DNA of 64,000 bases from Pseudomonas gessardii (GTDB taxonomy: Bacteria; Pseudomonadota; Gammaproteobacteria; Pseudomonadales; Pseudomonadaceae), in the NCBI RefSeq assembly GCF_001983165.1, contig NZ_MNPU01000006.1, forward strand, positions 1 through 64,000, read 5' to 3'. A model generated the notes under the pieces. That model was not told the origin of the DNA, made no database searches, and was given only the letters and a program-made list of their open reading frames with translations. Position 1 is the first letter of the stretch; each line of letters starts with the position of its first letter. The position numbers were made by a program, and so were the translations under genes. Below, one piece after another: positions 24,296-32,903 of the stretch.

Positions 24296-25390
24296 TCACG
24301 CCAGTTCCGGTGCCACCCGTTGCTGTGCTTTACCCTGGGCTTGGGCCCAGTTCTCCGGCAGGTTGATGTAGTCCACCAGCTCCCGCAGCCGCCCCTGGTT
24401 GCGCCCGGTGAAGTTGAACACCAGTCGCGTCAGGTGGCTGAAGCGTGCTTCATCGTGCTCTTCACCCCCATAGGCCAGTTGCTGGAAGTCCTCACTCAGC
24501 CGCAGGTCAGCGAACGCCGTCTGCATATGTGCCAAGGCATGCTCGCTGAGCGGGTGGTTCATGCGTACCACAAACTGGCGCTTCAGCCAGCGGGTGGAGT
24601 GGAAGTTGGCATAGAACTGGTTGATTTCATGCACCGCCTCTTCGGCACTGTGTACCAGGCGCACGAGCTTGAGGTCGGTGGGCAAGATGTAGCGGTTGGC
24701 CTCCAGCTGGTTGCGGATAAAGTCCAGGGCCCCTTGCCAGAAACCACCACCGGGCTCGTCCAGCAGCACCACTGGCACCAGCGGGCTCTTGCCGGTCTGG
24801 ATCAGGGTCAAGACTTCCAAGGCTTCATCCAGGGTGCCGAAGCCGCCTGGGCACAGCACCAGCCCATCGGCTTCCTTGACGAAAAACAGTTTGCGGGTAA
24901 AGAAGAAGTGGAACGACAGCAGGTTGTCCGTGCCATCAATGGTCGGGTTGGCATGCTGTTCAAAAGGCAGGGTGATATTGAACCCCAGGCTGTGCGCCAG
25001 GCCGGCGCCTTCGTGGGCGGCGGCCATGATACCGCCACCGCCGCCGGTGATGACCATCAGGTCTGAGCGGGCCAGGGCCGCGCCCACTTCCCGGGCCAAG
25101 GCATACAGCGGGCTTTCGACTGGGGTGCGGGCCGAGCCGAAGACGGTGACCTTGCGCCGGCCCTTGAACTGTTCGAGCACGCGAAACGCATGGTCCAGCT
25201 CATTTATCGCCTTCAAGGTGATCTTGGCGTTCCAGCGGTCGCGGTCGTCCTGGGCCATGCGCAGCACGGTGAAGATCATGTCGCGATACAGCGCAATATT
25301 CGGGCTGCTGGGGGCAATCAGGTTGAGTTGCGCTTCGACCTGCTGTGTGAGGTCGGGACGGACCGGCAGGTCGTTCGGTTGATCAGGCAT
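24296..25390 (-). CDS. LOG-family Rossmann-fold protein (TIGR00730-like)
   Basis: The 364-residue product has TGGGGGIMAAAHEGA and LCPGGFGTLDEALE, the phosphate-binding and PGGxGTxxE motifs of the LOG/'lysine decarboxylase-like' family. Relatives cleave nucleoside monophosphates at the N-glycosidic bond. It is longer than plain LOG proteins, with N- and C-terminal extensions like those of larger bacterial members. Substrate is unknown. It is transcribed towards recX, with a shared terminator. Confidence 0.82.
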   Translation of the reverse strand: MPDQPNDLPVRPDLTQQVEAQLNLIAPSSPNIALYRDMIFTVLRMAQDDRDRWNAKITLKAINELDHAFRVLEQFKGRRKVTVFGSARTPVESPLYALAREVGAALARSDLMVITGGGGGIMAAAHEGAGLAHSLGFNITLPFEQHANPTIDGTDNLLSFHFFFTRKLFFVKEADGLVLCPGGFGTLDEALEVLTLIQTGKSPLVPVVLLDEPGGGFWQGALDFIRNQLEANRYILPTDLKLVRLVHSAEEAVHEINQFYANFHSTRWLKRQFVVRMNHPLSEHALAHMQTAFADLRLSEDFQQLAYGGEEHDEARFSHLTRLVFNFTGRNQGRLRELVDYINLPENWAQAQGKAQQRVAPELA

Positions 25391-25652
25391 TCAGCTTCTC
25401 CTTCGTTACAGAGCCCCGGCGTCTTATTGCAGGCTGCTGACGGCGACGAAACAGGCTCTGTCTGTTCCTTGTGATTAAAAACCTTTGCACTGCAAGTCAC
25501 GCGAGGGCAACCTTTTTTGCCCTGTAAATGTTACCGGATCGCTCGATCATGAGCCCCTAAAGTCTTGTCTGGCAATAACTTAATAGGCGTTGATGAAGGT
25601 TTTGCAGAAGGGGGCTGTCGCGCCGTTGACGAACGGCGCGTGGAGAGGGGCC

Positions 25653-26087
25653 TTACTTTTTCTTCTTGGCCGGGGCCGGGCAATCAGCCTCGACAAACTT
25701 GACCGACGCCACTGGGCGGTTGGTCTTGTTTTCGGTGATTTCGTAGCGCATCACGGCACCCTTGGCCATCAATTCGCGATAGCCTTTGTTCAGGCAAACG
25801 CTTTGTCCCAGCTGGAAATACACGGCCTTGGGGTTGGCGCGCATTTGCTCGGCACGGTCGGGCATCACGCTCAGGTGGTCAATCAGCTGCATGCCTTCGA
25901 CGGTGTAGGCCACTTCCAGGGTTTTTTCATCAATCTCCCTGGGCAGGTCCTTGTTGCTTTCCGCCGCGACGCTTTGCAGCTTCTTGTTCATTTGCAGCTC
26001 CACCAGGGAGGCTGCCTGGGCACCCAGGGGCAATACCAGCGCCAGGGCGATGGTCGGGGCGGCAAGACGCAACATAAGACGCAGCAT
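25653..26087 (-). CDS. Secreted small protein, PA3611-like
   Basis: 144 residues with a signal peptide (LRLAAPTIALALVLPLGAQA, cleavage after AQA) and a lysine-rich end (APAKKKK). Pattern and synteny with P. aeruginosa suggest the PA3611-type 'quorum-sensing-regulated virulence factor' family, periplasmic or secreted, with no established mechanism. Two cysteines (in QSVCLNKG and VEADCPA) could form a disulfide. A hairpin, GCGCCGTT-GAC-GAACGGCGC at 25621-25641, follows the gene. Confidence 0.65.
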   Translation of the reverse strand: MLRLMLRLAAPTIALALVLPLGAQAASLVELQMNKKLQSVAAESNKDLPREIDEKTLEVAYTVEGMQLIDHLSVMPDRAEQMRANPKAVYFQLGQSVCLNKGYRELMAKGAVMRYEITENKTNRPVASVKFVEADCPAPAKKKK

Positions 26088-26281
26088 GAAACTCTCCTGA
26101 TTCGGTTACTGGTCCATAGACCTGTCACTGCGCTGTGCGTTCAGTGGCGCGGGATTATAGGTGACCTGTAGTCGCGACGGCCAGGCGTATTGGCTGGGCG
26201 GCTCTGGTAAACTGCCGGCACTTTTGCCTGCCCCCGAGTTTTGTCCGTGTCGATTTTCATCGCTTCACAGCGGCACCCGCT

Positions 26282-26992
26282 ATGAGCCACGCGGTGTTCC
26301 GCCTGCGTACCCAGCGCCTGGCCCGTGCCGTCAGCCCCTTTGTTGCGCGGGGCTCGCGTGCCGAACGTTGCCCCAGGTGCCGGGTCATCCCCGAATACTG
26401 CCTATGTGCCTGGCGCCCAAAAGTTGCGGCCAGGTCGGCCATGTGCCTGTTGATGCATGACGTGGAGCCGATGAAACCGAGCAATACCGGTTGGCTGATA
26501 GCCGATGTCATCGACGACACCAGTGCCTTCCCCTGGGCGCGCACGGCCGTCGAGCCTGAGCTGCTGGCGCTGCTGGCCGACCCGCAATGGCAGCCCTATA
26601 TCGTCTTCCCTGGCGAGTTTGTGGCGCCGCAGCGGGTGGTCAACGAGGTCAAGGTGGCGGATGGCAAGCGCCCGTTGTTTGTCCTGCTGGACGGCACCTG
26701 GAGCGAGGCACGCAAGATGTTCCGCAAGAGTCCTTACCTGGAACACCTGCCGGTACTGAGCCTGGAGCCGGAGCAGCTCTCGCGCTACAAATTGCGCCGC
26801 TCCAAGCGCGATGATCACTTCTGCACCGCCGAAGTGGCCGCCTTGTGCCTGGAGCTGGCCGAGGACCAGCAGGCCAGCGAAGTGCTGGATGCCTACCTGG
26901 ATGTGTTCAGTACCCATTACCTGGCGGCCAAGTTCCAGTTGGCGCTGGACCCGACGGACAGCGTCCATATGCGCCTTGCACCTTATCTGTAG
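26282..26992 (+). CDS. tapT: tRNA-uridine aminocarboxypropyltransferase (DTW domain)
   Basis: 236 residues. A zinc-like cluster CPRCRVIPEYCLCAW near residue 30 and the family signature LLDGTWSEARKM near 140 identify a DTW-domain enzyme. TapT forms acp3U at position 47 of tRNAs from S-adenosylmethionine. The ATG at 26282 has no strong Shine-Dalgarno sequence; no better start is seen. Confidence 0.85.
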   Translation: MSHAVFRLRTQRLARAVSPFVARGSRAERCPRCRVIPEYCLCAWRPKVAARSAMCLLMHDVEPMKPSNTGWLIADVIDDTSAFPWARTAVEPELLALLADPQWQPYIVFPGEFVAPQRVVNEVKVADGKRPLFVLLDGTWSEARKMFRKSPYLEHLPVLSLEPEQLSRYKLRRSKRDDHFCTAEVAALCLELAEDQQASEVLDAYLDVFSTHYLAAKFQLALDPTDSVHMRLAPYL

Positions 26993-27154
26993 GCGTTCGA
27001 GGCCAGATGCCCTTTGCATGATGGCACTGCAACGCCTGAGCCGGCTAAAATGCCATCAAGCGTAACTGTTCGTGACAGCCGCTGGCTGGCACCTTGTACG
27101 TTGGTGAGCACCGAACCCATCGGCGCTCCCATAAAAAACAGGATCATTTAACCA

Positions 27155-27805
27155 ATGGCCACATACGAAATCCTGATTGCCGATGACCACCCGCTTTTCC
27201 GCAGCGCACTGCACCAGGCGGTCACACTGGGCCTGGGCCCGGATGTACGCCTGGTGGAAGTGGGCAGCATCGCTGAACTGGAAACCCGCCTGACGGACAA
27301 GACCGATTGGGACCTGGTGCTGCTGGACCTGAATATGCCCGGCGCCTATGGGTTTTCCGGCCTGGTGCTGTTGCGCGGGCAATATCCGCAGATCCCGGTG
27401 GTGATGGTGTCGGCCCAGGAAGAAGCAGACGTGGTGGTGCGTTCCCGCGAGTTCGGGGCCAGTGGCTTTATCCCCAAGTCCAGCTCCATGGAGCAGATTC
27501 AAGCGGCGGTGCGGACGGTGCTGGACGGTGATGTCTCATGGCCGCCCCAGGCATTTGAAGAGATCAACGTGTCCGCCGAAGCCAAGGCTGCCCAGGCAGG
27601 GCTTGCCAGCCTGACGCCCCAGCAGTTTCGCGTGTTGACCATGGTCTGCGAAGGCTTGCTGAACAAGCAGATCGCCTATGAGTTGAGTGTGTCCGAGGCG
27701 ACCATCAAGGCCCACGTTACCGCGATTTTCCGTAAGCTGGGCGTGCGCACCCGTACCCAGGCGGCGCTGCTCTTGCAACAACTTGAGTCAATTTCCCACC
27801 CATAG
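27155..27805 (+). CDS. NarL/LuxR-type response regulator, ErdR-like
   Basis: 216 residues: receiver domain (IADDHPLFRSALHQA; phosphoacceptor Asp in VLLDLNMPGA near residue 57; Lys in FIPKSSS) and a C-terminal LuxR HTH (LTPQQFRVLTMVCEGLLNKQ opens it). No partner kinase gene is adjacent. Sequence and the following dgkA gene resemble the PA3604-PA3603 pair of P. aeruginosa, where the regulator is ErdR. The symbol is left open because no ethanol-oxidation genes lie nearby. Confidence 0.85.
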   Translation: MATYEILIADDHPLFRSALHQAVTLGLGPDVRLVEVGSIAELETRLTDKTDWDLVLLDLNMPGAYGFSGLVLLRGQYPQIPVVMVSAQEEADVVVRSREFGASGFIPKSSSMEQIQAAVRTVLDGDVSWPPQAFEEINVSAEAKAAQAGLASLTPQQFRVLTMVCEGLLNKQIAYELSVSEATIKAHVTAIFRKLGVRTRTQAALLLQQLESISHP

Positions 27806-27879
27806 GTCGGCTCGATTCACGCTTTTTTGACTTGGCGTGTTCTAGCTTCCTCCCATCTTTTTTGCTCAGTTGCCTACCT

Positions 27880-28242
27880 ATGTCGCCGTTCAAGGGTCAA
27901 ACCGGTATCAAACGTATCTTCAACGCAGGGGGCTATTCCCTCGATGGCCTGCGGGCGGCTTTCACCGGCGAGGCGGCTTTTCGCCAGTTGGTGTTGCTCA
28001 ACGTGATCCTGATTCCGTTGAGCTTCTTCCTCAACGTCAGCCGCGTAGAGCGCGCACTGCTGATTGCCGTCTGCCTGCTGGCGTTGATTGTCGAGTTGCT
28101 CAACTCGGCCGTGGAAGCGGCGATCGACCGGATTTCCCTGGACCGCCACCCCTTGTCGAAAAACGCCAAGGACATGGGCAGCGCCGCGCAATTCGTGGCA
28201 TTGACCATGATTACCGCGGTGTGGGCCGTGATCCTGATCTAG
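27880..28242 (+). CDS. dgkA: Diacylglycerol kinase
   Basis: 120 residues, three membrane helices, with the signature ELLNSAVEAAIDRIS near residue 70. It phosphorylates diacylglycerol to phosphatidate at the inner membrane, recycling lipid from glucan or LPS modification. Start at ATG 27880 (MSPFKGQTGIKRIF). Its stop overlaps that of the convergent finR by four bases. Confidence 0.95.
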   Translation: MSPFKGQTGIKRIFNAGGYSLDGLRAAFTGEAAFRQLVLLNVILIPLSFFLNVSRVERALLIAVCLLALIVELLNSAVEAAIDRISLDRHPLSKNAKDMGSAAQFVALTMITAVWAVILI

Positions 28243-29165
28243 GCGATATTCGGCAACACGATCTCGTCGCTGCGCTGCACCCCGGCGGTAAAGGCGCGGC
28301 ACAGTTCGAGGAACTCGCGCATGGCCGAGGTCTGGTACTTCTGTTTATGCCAGATAAAGTAGAACTGCCGGGCCAGGTCCAGGTCCGGGGTCTCTACCGG
28401 CACCAGGCTGCCGCGCCGGAACGCATCCCGCAGCGCCAGGCGCGAAATACAACCAATCCCCAACCCCGACTCCACAGCGCGCTTGATCGCCTCGGTGTGC
28501 TCCAGTTCCAGGCGGATGTTCAACGCACTGCGATGATGGCGCATGGCCTGGTCAAAGGTCAGGCGCGTTCCCGAGCCCTGTTCCCGCAAGATCCAGGCCT
28601 CATGGGTCAACTGCTCCATGGTCGCCTGGCCGCGCTGGGCCAGGGGGTGCTGCGGCGCGCAGAACACCACCAATTCGTCCTCGACCCAGGTTTGTACTTC
28701 GATATCCGGGTGGCTGCAGTCACCTTCGATTAGACCCAGATCAATTTCGTAATGCGCAACCTGATGCACGATATGCGCAGTGTTCTGTACATGCAGCTTC
28801 ACCTGGCTCTCGGGATGCTGCTGCATGAAACTGCCGATCAGCAGCGTGGCCAGGTAATTGCCGATGGTCAGGGTCGCGCCGACTGCCAGGGAACCGAAGC
28901 CGGACTTGCCGTTGAGCAGGTCTTCGATTTCCTTGGCCTGGTCCAGCAGCGCCACCGCCTGGGGCAGCAACTGATGGCCGAGGGCGTTGAGGCTCAGGCG
29001 TTTACCGGCGCGGTCGAACAATTGGCAGCTGGATTGGCGCTCCAGCTCGGTGATCGAGGTGCTGGCGGCGGATTGAGATAAGGCCAGAAGGCCAGCAGCG
29101 CGTGACACACTTTCCTGCTGGGCGACGGCGACGAAGACTTGCAGTTGACGGAGAGTAAATCGCAT
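28239..29165 (-). CDS. finR: LysR-type regulator FinR
   Basis: 308 residues: N-terminal winged helix (MRFTLRQLQVFVAVAQQESVSRAA is the start of it, residues 1-24, split at the HTH) and an effector-binding domain. It is divergent from fpr with 125 bp between, the arrangement in which FinR activates fpr under superoxide stress in Pseudomonas. I choose ATG 29165; upstream codons would intrude on the fpr promoter. The regulatory link is known for the family and inferred here from position. Confidence 0.88.
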   Translation of the reverse strand: MRFTLRQLQVFVAVAQQESVSRAAGLLALSQSAASTSITELERQSSCQLFDRAGKRLSLNALGHQLLPQAVALLDQAKEIEDLLNGKSGFGSLAVGATLTIGNYLATLLIGSFMQQHPESQVKLHVQNTAHIVHQVAHYEIDLGLIEGDCSHPDIEVQTWVEDELVVFCAPQHPLAQRGQATMEQLTHEAWILREQGSGTRLTFDQAMRHHRSALNIRLELEHTEAIKRAVESGLGIGCISRLALRDAFRRGSLVPVETPDLDLARQFYFIWHKQKYQTSAMREFLELCRAFTAGVQRSDEIVLPNIA

Positions 29166-29290
29166 ATCGATATAACCGATAACCCTTATCTTAATAATCC
29201 AGTTAACAGATATTGTCGCCGCCATTAGAATACTGTGCAATTGCGCACCTATCATTTTGGCGTAGACCCATTTCCAGGAGTTCCCCGTAC

Positions 29291-30070
29291 ATGAGCAACA
29301 TGAACCACGAGCGTGTCCTCAGTGTTCATCACTGGAACGACACTCTGTTCAGCTTCAAGTGCACCCGCGACCCGGGCTTGCGCTTCGAGAACGGTCAGTT
29401 CGTGATGATCGGCCTGCAGCAGCCCAACGGCCGCCCGCTCATGCGCGCTTACTCCATTGCCAGCCCGAACTGGGAAGAGCATCTGGAGTTCTTCAGCATC
29501 AAGGTCCCGGATGGCCCGCTGACTTCCCAATTGCAGCATTTGAAGGAAGGCGACGAGATCATCATCAGCAAAAAACCGACAGGCACCCTGGTGCTCGACG
29601 ATTTGAAGCCGGGCAAGCACCTGTACCTGCTTAGCACGGGCACTGGCCTCGCCCCCTTCATGAGCGTGATCCAGGACCCGGAAACCTACGAGCGCTTTGA
29701 AAAAGTGATCCTGTGCCACGGCGTGCGTTACGTCAACGAAGTCGCCTATCGCGAGTTCATCACCGAGCACCTGCCGCAGAACGAGTTCTTCGGCGAGGCG
29801 CTGCGTGAAAAGTTGATTTACTACCCAACCGTGACTCGCGAGCCGTTTGAAAACGAAGGCCGCCTCACCGACCTGATGCGCAGTGGCAAACTGTTCAGCG
29901 ATATCGGCCTGCCGCCGATCAATCCTGAAGACGACCGCGCCATGCTGTGTGGCAGCCCAAGCATGCTCGACGAGACCAGCGAAGTGCTGAACAGCTTCGG
30001 CCTGAAGGTTTCGCCACGCATGCGTGAGCCGGGTGATTACCTGATCGAGCGTGCCTTCGTCGAGAAGTAA
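29291..30070 (+). CDS. fpr: Ferredoxin-NADP reductase
   Basis: 259 residues of the bacterial Fpr type: the FAD motif RAYSIASPNW near residue 50, NADP-binding STGTGLAPFMS near 115, and C-terminal aromatic-poor end ERAFVEK. It balances NADPH with ferredoxin or flavodoxin and protects against oxidative stress. ATG 29291 follows CAGGAG. Divergent finR is the probable activator. Confidence 0.95.
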   Translation: MSNMNHERVLSVHHWNDTLFSFKCTRDPGLRFENGQFVMIGLQQPNGRPLMRAYSIASPNWEEHLEFFSIKVPDGPLTSQLQHLKEGDEIIISKKPTGTLVLDDLKPGKHLYLLSTGTGLAPFMSVIQDPETYERFEKVILCHGVRYVNEVAYREFITEHLPQNEFFGEALREKLIYYPTVTREPFENEGRLTDLMRSGKLFSDIGLPPINPEDDRAMLCGSPSMLDETSEVLNSFGLKVSPRMREPGDYLIERAFVEK

Positions 30071-30083
30071 GCACGACTCTAAA

Positions 30084-30207
30084 AATGTGGGGGCCTGCTT
30101 GTGTGGGAGCTGGCTTGCCTGCGATACAGGCACCGCGGTGTATCAGCTACATCACGGTGATGCCATCGCAGGCAAGCCAGCTCCCACACAAGCCCCCTCC
30201 CACATTT
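30084..30207. repeat. REPIN between fpr and trmO, with outer arms
   Basis: Inner inverted pair at 30103-30187 (GTGGGAGCTGGCTTGCCTGC and complement). An outer pair, AAATGTGGGGGCCTGCTTG and its near complement, extends it to about 30207. Confidence 0.85.
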
Positions 30208-30217
30208 GGTTTCCGGT

Positions 30218-30913
30218 TTAGCCAGCCGCAACCACTTCAAGCACACAAATCACCCCAGCCTCTGGATAGTGCCAGTGCACATCCACATCCCAGAACCGCA
30301 CACCATATTCGCGCTCCGGCCCAGGCGTCTGATACGCCGGCCGTGGATCCTGCGCCAGGCATTGCTCAATCAGCTCCACCAGCGGCTCGCCCAGGCGCTG
30401 GGCGTGGGTGTGGGCCTGGTGCAGGGCGGTCTTGAGCCATTGCACGGGAATCAGCGGCGGCGCGCTGCTTGCGATGCTGTTGGTGGCCGTGTCGATGATA
30501 TCGGCATAAGGCACATACGGTTTGATATCCAAGACCGGCGTGCCATCGAGCAAGTCGATCCCGGAAATCCACAGCCGGCCCGGTTCTACCTTGTCCAGCT
30601 TTACCACTGACTGGCCAATGCCATTGGGGCGATGGGTCGCGCGGGTGGCGAATACGCCCATGGACGTATTGCCGCCCAGGCGCGGCGGGCGCACTTTCAG
30701 GCGTGGCTTGTCTTCCAGGGCATGATGAAACAGGAACAGCAGCCATATATGGCTGACCTGCTCCAGGCCCTGCACGGCCTCACCCTGGTCGAACGGCGCC
30801 ACCAGTTCCAGCACACCCCGGGCGGCAGGTGCCAGTTGCGGCTGGCGTGGGATGGCGAACTTCTCCTTGAAGCAGGAGCGTACGAAGCCCACGGGCGAGA
30901 CGTTGTAACTCAT
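30218..30913 (-). CDS. trmO: tRNA t6A37 N6-methyltransferase TrmO
   Basis: 231 residues of the TsaA/TrmO family: VGFVRSCFKEKFAIPRQP at the N-terminus, FATRATHRPNGIGQSVVKL near 85 and DIKPYVPYAD near 130. It methylates t6A37 in tRNA-Thr using S-adenosylmethionine. The downstream-coupled DUF1456 gene lies three bases from its start on the same strand. Confidence 0.92.
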   Translation of the reverse strand: MSYNVSPVGFVRSCFKEKFAIPRQPQLAPAARGVLELVAPFDQGEAVQGLEQVSHIWLLFLFHHALEDKPRLKVRPPRLGGNTSMGVFATRATHRPNGIGQSVVKLDKVEPGRLWISGIDLLDGTPVLDIKPYVPYADIIDTATNSIASSAPPLIPVQWLKTALHQAHTHAQRLGEPLVELIEQCLAQDPRPAYQTPGPEREYGVRFWDVDVHWHYPEAGVICVLEVVAAG

Positions 30914-30916
30914 GGC

Positions 30917-31378
30917 TTACGCGCGAACCCGCAGCGTCAGGCCCTTGAGGAAATTGCGCAGCAACTGGTCGCCACATGTGCGGTAGTTGGTGTGGCCGAA
31001 CTTGCGGAACAGCGCGCTCAACTCAGGCTTGGATACCGGGAACTCGGCGGCCTTGAGGATGGCGTGCATGTCGTCTTCCTTGAGCTCGAAGGCCACGCGC
31101 AGCTTCTTGAGGATGATGTTGTTGGTCACCGGGGTTTCGATCGGCTGCGGTGGACGACTTTCGTCCTTGCCGCGCTTGAAGATCACCAGGCCATCGAGGA
31201 AATGCGCCATGACCTCGTCCGGGCAGAACACAAAGCCTTCTTCCTCATCTTTCTTGAGGTACGTCAGCAGGTCTTCCTTGGTCACGTCCATGCCGCCGAG
31301 CTTGGTGATCTCGACCATCTTGTTGTCGCTGATGTCGAGCATGTAGCGCACGCTGCGCAGTACGTCGTTGTGAATCAT
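30917..31378 (-). CDS. DUF1456 family protein (YehS-like)
   Basis: 153 residues with two similar halves (MIHNDVLRSVRYMLDISDNK and NNIILKKLRVAFELKEDDM), the known duplicated layout of DUF1456. ATG 31378 is chosen over an upstream TTG because AGGA lies eight bases before it. Function unknown. It is followed on the same strand by trmO and may be co-transcribed. Confidence 0.88.
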   Translation of the reverse strand: MIHNDVLRSVRYMLDISDNKMVEITKLGGMDVTKEDLLTYLKKDEEEGFVFCPDEVMAHFLDGLVIFKRGKDESRPPQPIETPVTNNIILKKLRVAFELKEDDMHAILKAAEFPVSKPELSALFRKFGHTNYRTCGDQLLRNFLKGLTLRVRA

Positions 31379-31444
31379 GGTGGGCAATCCTGGTCTTCGA
31401 CTGTAGACATCGCCCGGGCGGGCGATGTCGAGAGATAGGGCGGC

Positions 31445-32155
31445 TTAGAACTTTTCTTTGCCGGACATATAGCGCCATTGGCCGACCGGCACCTTGCCGA
31501 TGGACACGCCGCCAATGCGGATGCGACGAATGGCGACAACTTTCAAGCCAATGGCTTCGCAGAACAGGGCGATGACGCCGGGCTGCGGGTTTTTCAGGGC
31601 AAAGCGCAGACGGTTCTCGTTCTGCCAGCTGGCTTTGACCGCAGGCAATTCCTTGCCTTTGTACATCAGACCGTGGGCGAGACGGTTCAGGCCGTGCTCT
31701 GCCACGTCGCCTGCAACTTCAACCACATATTCCTGCTCGATCTTGGCGGCGTCGGCCGTCAGCTTGCGCAGGATCTTCCAGTCCTGGGTAAACACCAACA
31801 GGCCGCTGGCCTTGGCTTGCAGGTCGGCGCTGGCGGTCAGGCGCAGGAAGTGGCCTTTGAGCGGGCGCTTGCTGAAGCGGTGTTCTTCGGACAGGGTCTC
31901 GGCGCTCAGGGACTGCATCGCGCTGTCGACATCCACGCCGGCCGGTGCATGAAACAGGATAGTCACAGGCTCTGGAGCCGTGGCCTTGGCCTCGGGATCA
32001 AGTTCGACTTTTTGTGTCGTGACCTTGAACTGCGGCTCATCGATCACTTCGCCATCCACCGAGACCCAGCCGCCTTCGATGAACAGCTCGGCCTCCCGAC
32101 GGGAGCAACCGACCAGTTCGATAAGGCGTTTGGAGAGGCGTATGGGGTCAGTCAT
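31445..32155 (-). CDS. RluF-like RNA pseudouridine synthase, atypical active site
   Basis: 236 residues: N-terminal S4 RNA-binding domain (IRLSKRLIELVGCSRREAEL) and a pseudouridine-synthase-like catalytic domain ending RRIRIGGVSIGKVPVGQWRYM. The usual GRLDxxTxGL active-site motif appears as ADLQAKASGLLVF: the position of the catalytic Asp reads as Gln. An Asp lies two residues earlier. Either the alignment shifts or this is a divergent, possibly inactive group. The C-terminal IRRIRIGG motif is well kept. Confidence 0.8.
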   Translation of the reverse strand: MTDPIRLSKRLIELVGCSRREAELFIEGGWVSVDGEVIDEPQFKVTTQKVELDPEAKATAPEPVTILFHAPAGVDVDSAMQSLSAETLSEEHRFSKRPLKGHFLRLTASADLQAKASGLLVFTQDWKILRKLTADAAKIEQEYVVEVAGDVAEHGLNRLAHGLMYKGKELPAVKASWQNENRLRFALKNPQPGVIALFCEAIGLKVVAIRRIRIGGVSIGKVPVGQWRYMSGKEKF

Positions 32156-32240
32156 GACAAGAGCCGTAACAAAAGGGGGCCGCTATTGTACCTGCCTGGA
32201 GCCGGTTAATCCCGGCCCCATTTCAGTGCCGGGGCTTTTT

Positions 32241-32328
32241 GTGGGAGCAGGCTTGCCTGCGATGGCATCACCTCGGCATAGCTGATGCGCCAAGTTGCCA
32301 GTATCGCAGGCAAGCCAGCGTCTACAGG
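32241..32328. repeat. REPIN, degenerate right arm
   Basis: GTGGGAGCAGGCTTGCCTGC at the left; the right arm GCAGGCAAGCCAGCGTCTAC has lost its end. Confidence 0.75.
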
Positions 32329-32329
32329 G

Positions 32330-32800
32330 TCAGCCGCTGCGTGTTTGCTGGACCTGGCGCAAACGCATATGCAGCAAAGGGTAGGGCTGCCCCATACCGT
32401 CATGCTCGGTGCGCCCGATCACTTCAAAACCCTGCTTGAGGTAGAAGCCCAGGGCCTGGGGGTTTTGTTCGTTGACGTCCAGTTTATCGGCATTCATCGA
32501 CGCAACCGCATAGTGCAGCAATTGCCGCCCCAGGCCCTGGCCCCGGTGTTGCGGGTCGATGAACAGCATCTCTACCTTGCCTGCCGCGACGCCGGCAAAC
32601 CCGGTGATCCGTTGGCGCGCGTCCTTGGTACAGATCAGCATCACCGCGTCGAGGTAGCGCGTCAGCACCAGGTGTCCCAGGCGCTGGATGTAACTTTCCG
32701 GCAAAAAGTCATGGGTGGCCCGCACCGATGCCTCCCAGATCCGGGCCAGCTCCGGGTAGTCGCTGGTTTTCGGGGTGTGGATAACCGAGTGCTGGCCCAT
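32330..32800 (-). CDS. GNAT-family N-acetyltransferase
   Basis: 156 residues with the acetyl-CoA-binding motif VEMLFIDPQHRGQGLGRQLL near residue 75-94 and a C-terminal DVNEQNPQALGFYLKQGF strand-helix. Start MGQHSVIHTPKT at 32800. Similar to YjaB-type enzymes; substrate unknown. Confidence 0.85.
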   Translation of the reverse strand: MGQHSVIHTPKTSDYPELARIWEASVRATHDFLPESYIQRLGHLVLTRYLDAVMLICTKDARQRITGFAGVAAGKVEMLFIDPQHRGQGLGRQLLHYAVASMNADKLDVNEQNPQALGFYLKQGFEVIGRTEHDGMGQPYPLLHMRLRQVQQTRSG

Positions 32801-32852
32801 GCCCGCTGCTCCTTGCTGCTTGTTGGCGGTGATGGGGCAAACGATAGACCTA

Positions 32853-32890
32853 AAAAAGCCCCGCATCTTGTCCAGAAGCAGGGCTTTTTC
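32853..32890. terminator. Hairpin between rimO and the GNAT gene
   Basis: AAAAAAGCCCCGCATCTTG and GAAGCAGGGCTTTTT form a GC stem with T runs on both strands, between the rimO stop and the GNAT start. Confidence 0.7.
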
Positions 32891-32903
32891 AATTTTTTAC
32901 AGC

